64,000 nucleotides of DNA, taken from the NCBI GenBank assembly GCA_963839725.1, contig CAWIWT010000001.1:310001-374000 (forward strand), given 5' to 3'. The position numbers were made by a program, and so were the translations under genes. The notes beneath the pieces are model-generated. The model saw only the letters and a program-made list of their open reading frames with translations, was not told where the DNA came from and made no database searches. Below, in pieces: positions 62,165 to 64,000 of this stretch. Every line of letters starts with the position of its first letter. The first letter of the stretch is position 1. The stretch comes from Kumtagia sp963839725 (GTDB taxonomy: Bacteria > Pseudomonadota > Alphaproteobacteria > Rhizobiales > Rhizobiaceae).

Positions 62165-63492
62165 CGCCGCTCTTCCACGATCGCCCAGAGATCAAGCACG
62201 AGTCCCGGCCAGTCGCCGGCAAAATGCAGGCCCATGCCGCTCGCAACACTGAATTCAGGCCACAGCATCGACGACTTGTCGAGATAGAAATAGACATGGT
62301 CCGACACAGCCCGGATCTGGCGCGGCGGCGTCGGCATATGCACCAGTTCAATACCGGGCAGATGCGTCTGCACGATCTCGTTCATCTTGGTGTTCGGGCC
62401 GACCTTGCACAATGCCGGGAACTGCTGCTGGACCTGCGAAAGCGGCTTGCTTGCGGCGACTTCAACGACAAACGTCGCGTTACGGAACAGCGCGCGATCG
62501 GGTACCGTGGCGACAAAAGCGTTGGGCGCCTTTTCCACGAGATTGAGGCGGATCGCCCGCCCGATATCGAGGCTGAGCAGCCGCTGGATATCCGACAGCA
62601 CCGGCTCGAACACCGTATCGAGCGAATCCTGGTCGTAATCGGCATATTCCGGCGCAAGCCGCTTTGCCGAGAAAGTCCAGAGTTCGCCGACGATCCTTAG
62701 CAGTTCCTTGTAGAACTCGACCGGGTGAATGAACTGCGAAGACCGCATATGCTTCACCACATTGATCTCGCGGTTCAGCATTTGCAGCATGAAATAGTCG
62801 AAGGTCTGCAAGCCGCCACCGGAACTCGGATCTGCGGCGTAACGCGACAGCGTTTCGAGCTTGGTATCCATCCAGCCGATGACGCGCTCGATCCAACCGG
62901 CGACGACAGGGTGCGAGTGGGTAGCGATGACAGGCGGCGCGAAGGTCTCGTCGAAGATGATCGTCTTGTCGCGCACTTCGAGAATGCGGGCGACGCGTAG
63001 CGAATGCGCGCCCGGCTTCGCGGTCTTGCGGATTTCGAACGTTGCGCGCGGATGCGCTACCTCGATCTCCTGCTCAACATGCATGCCAGACGAGGAATCG
63101 ATGATCGTTTCGATATCGCGCGTGTAGCGGCTGCCGGATGTGCCCTCGACCATGTCCACTTCGCGGCCGTTGACGACTGCGGCCGGAAGCACAAGCCACA
63201 CGATTTGTTTGTCGACCCCGGCCGGCACATCGATCGGCGCGGGCAGCGGGCTGGAGCCCGGCATGTCGAACGGCGTGCCGTCCTGGAAAACACCGCTGGC
63301 GCGGCGCAGCGCGAACTTGTTCTGCTGCGCGAGATCGCGGTCGATCTCGATCTGCGCGAAGCCCCATGGATAAGCGCCCAGCTGGCGGACCCGATTTTCG
63401 AGCAAACGCTCGAAATAGCGGTCGTTCTGCTGGAAATGATGCTGGCGAAGAAACAGCCCTTCCGACCATGCAACCTTGCTGTACCATGACAT
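62161..63492 (-). CDS. tssK: Type VI secretion baseplate protein TssK
   Basis: 443 residues beginning with the family sequence VAWSEGLFLRQHHFQQNDRY. It links the baseplate to TssL and TssM. It is the first gene of the minus-strand operon tssK-tssL-tssM-tagF-pppA-ppkA. The promoter should lie in the 405-base gap upstream (63493-63897). Confidence 0.95.
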   Translation of the reverse strand: MSWYSKVAWSEGLFLRQHHFQQNDRYFERLLENRVRQLGAYPWGFAQIEIDRDLAQQNKFALRRASGVFQDGTPFDMPGSSPLPAPIDVPAGVDKQIVWLVLPAAVVNGREVDMVEGTSGSRYTRDIETIIDSSSGMHVEQEIEVAHPRATFEIRKTAKPGAHSLRVARILEVRDKTIIFDETFAPPVIATHSHPVVAGWIERVIGWMDTKLETLSRYAADPSSGGGLQTFDYFMLQMLNREINVVKHMRSSQFIHPVEFYKELLRIVGELWTFSAKRLAPEYADYDQDSLDTVFEPVLSDIQRLLSLDIGRAIRLNLVEKAPNAFVATVPDRALFRNATFVVEVAASKPLSQVQQQFPALCKVGPNTKMNEIVQTHLPGIELVHMPTPPRQIRAVSDHVYFYLDKSSMLWPEFSVASGMGLHFAGDWPGLVLDLWAIVEERR

Positions 63493-63897
63493 CTTCGAGG
63501 GCGGTCTCCGGTGGGCCTGTCAGTGCGAGGTATGATTTCCCATCAATGGTAATTGAATGCAGAGCGAATGGAAACGGCTTCGGTGTCGGGATGTGCCGAT
63601 AGAACCTGCACAGGTTAATACGAAATTCGGGCCACGGACATGGCTCCGATATCCAAGACAGTATCTGCCTGACAAGCCGCGCCCTTCAACCCCAGCATAG
63701 CAAATCACCCTTACGGCGCAAACGTTCCGGTTCAATGCCGCGGCAAGCCAGCAATGTTTCCAATCAACGAAAAGTGTTGCGGCCTGATAGCTGCGTCACA
63801 AACGACGTAGATGCATTGCCCACGAATCTCCGGCACTATGTGCCTTGGGAACCTAATGCGTCGCATGTTAACGGCCGTCGGAAATGCCAGGGGAAAA
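63493..63897. other. Gene-free divergent region upstream of tssK
   Basis: About 405 bases between tssK and the divergent incomplete gene at 63898. It must hold promoters for both. I see no clear paired hexamers, long palindromes or known repeats. Short open frames here (for instance 63520-63735 on the minus strand) show no family resemblance and are not supported. Confidence 0.5.
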
Positions 63898-64000
63898 ATG
63901 ATCAAGTTCATGAGCTTGCGCAGTGCTGCAATCTGTCTCGCAAGCGCTCTAATGGCCGCGATGCTCTTTGCTGGGGCAGCCGGCAATACTGCCTATGCGC
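63898..64000 (+). CDS. Start of an exported protein, cut by the window end
   Basis: Only the first 34 residues are present. They form a signal-peptide-like segment: MIKFMSLRSAAIC at the start, a hydrophobic run, then AGAAGNTAYA. AGGGGA precedes the ATG. The product cannot be identified from this part; a secreted or periplasmic protein is likely. It is divergent from tssK. Confidence 0.6.
   Translation, partial: MIKFMSLRSAAICLASALMAAMLFAGAAGNTAYA

Noticed and set aside
63520..63735. Minus-strand open frame of 71 codons upstream of tssK
   Set aside because: No ribosome-binding site, no family resemblance and it lies in the presumed promoter region.

Overview
The window is GC-rich, tightly packed and looks like an alphaproteobacterial chromosome, most likely Rhizobiales of the Mesorhizobium/Phyllobacteriaceae type. 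The reasons are the protein families present (FkbM methyltransferase, DUF3095, DUF1036, a rhizobial-style type VI locus, polyol-type ABC transporters) and several intergenic palindromes of the sort scattered through rhizobial genomes. No rRNA, tRNA, CRISPR array, transposase or phage gene was seen.

Region 1 (1-12457) looks like a surface-glycan module tied to cyclic-nucleotide signalling. It holds a GT28-like glycosyltransferase, a SAM methyltransferase, a 904-residue ABC exporter-like protein with a degenerate ATPase, a cyclic-nucleotide-binding protein, a metallo-beta-lactamase-fold hydrolase, a polysaccharide deacetylase with a GT4 glycosyltransferase, a DUF3095 protein, an FkbM methyltransferase, a class III nucleotide cyclase and a secreted polysaccharide lyase. 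The functional link between these genes is inferred from their proximity.

Region 2 (12627-18881) is an oligopeptide-type ABC transporter with a fused double ATPase, a frameshifted binding protein and two permeases. A 272-bp inverted-repeat element sits between the binding protein and the first permease.

Region 3 (19057-29279, minus strand) is one long operon. A sugar/polyol ABC importer (binding protein, two permeases, a small membrane protein, two ATPases) is followed by a PEP-dependent dihydroxyacetone-type kinase (DhaL, DhaM-IIA, HPr, enzyme I, an HTH-like protein, DhaK). A large inverted repeat lies upstream as a probable operator. A palindromic repeat is built into the start of the enzyme I gene.

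Region 4 (29764-63492) is a type VI secretion locus. A minus-strand block carries TagH/Fha, a DUF6931-like protein and VgrG. A plus-strand block carries an OmpA protein, TssA, B, C, Hcp, E, F, G, ClpV and a papain-like protease. A second minus-strand operon carries TssK, TssL, TssM, TagF, the phosphatase PppA and the kinase PpkA. Between these lie a bifunctional M23 peptidase/transglycosylase, a DUF1036 protein, and a plus-strand group encoding a complete Ton/Tol-like proton motor (TolQ, two ExbD, a TonB-like transducer). The transducer's C-terminal domain resembles the periplasmic domain of the PpkA kinase. This is the best candidate in the window for an undescribed system: a proton-driven envelope motor coupled to the threonine-phosphorylation control of type VI secretion.

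Four conserved genes (binding protein, permease, tssF, ppkA) each carry a single-base shift. This pattern suggests either sequencing error or decay and should be settled before any loss of function is claimed.
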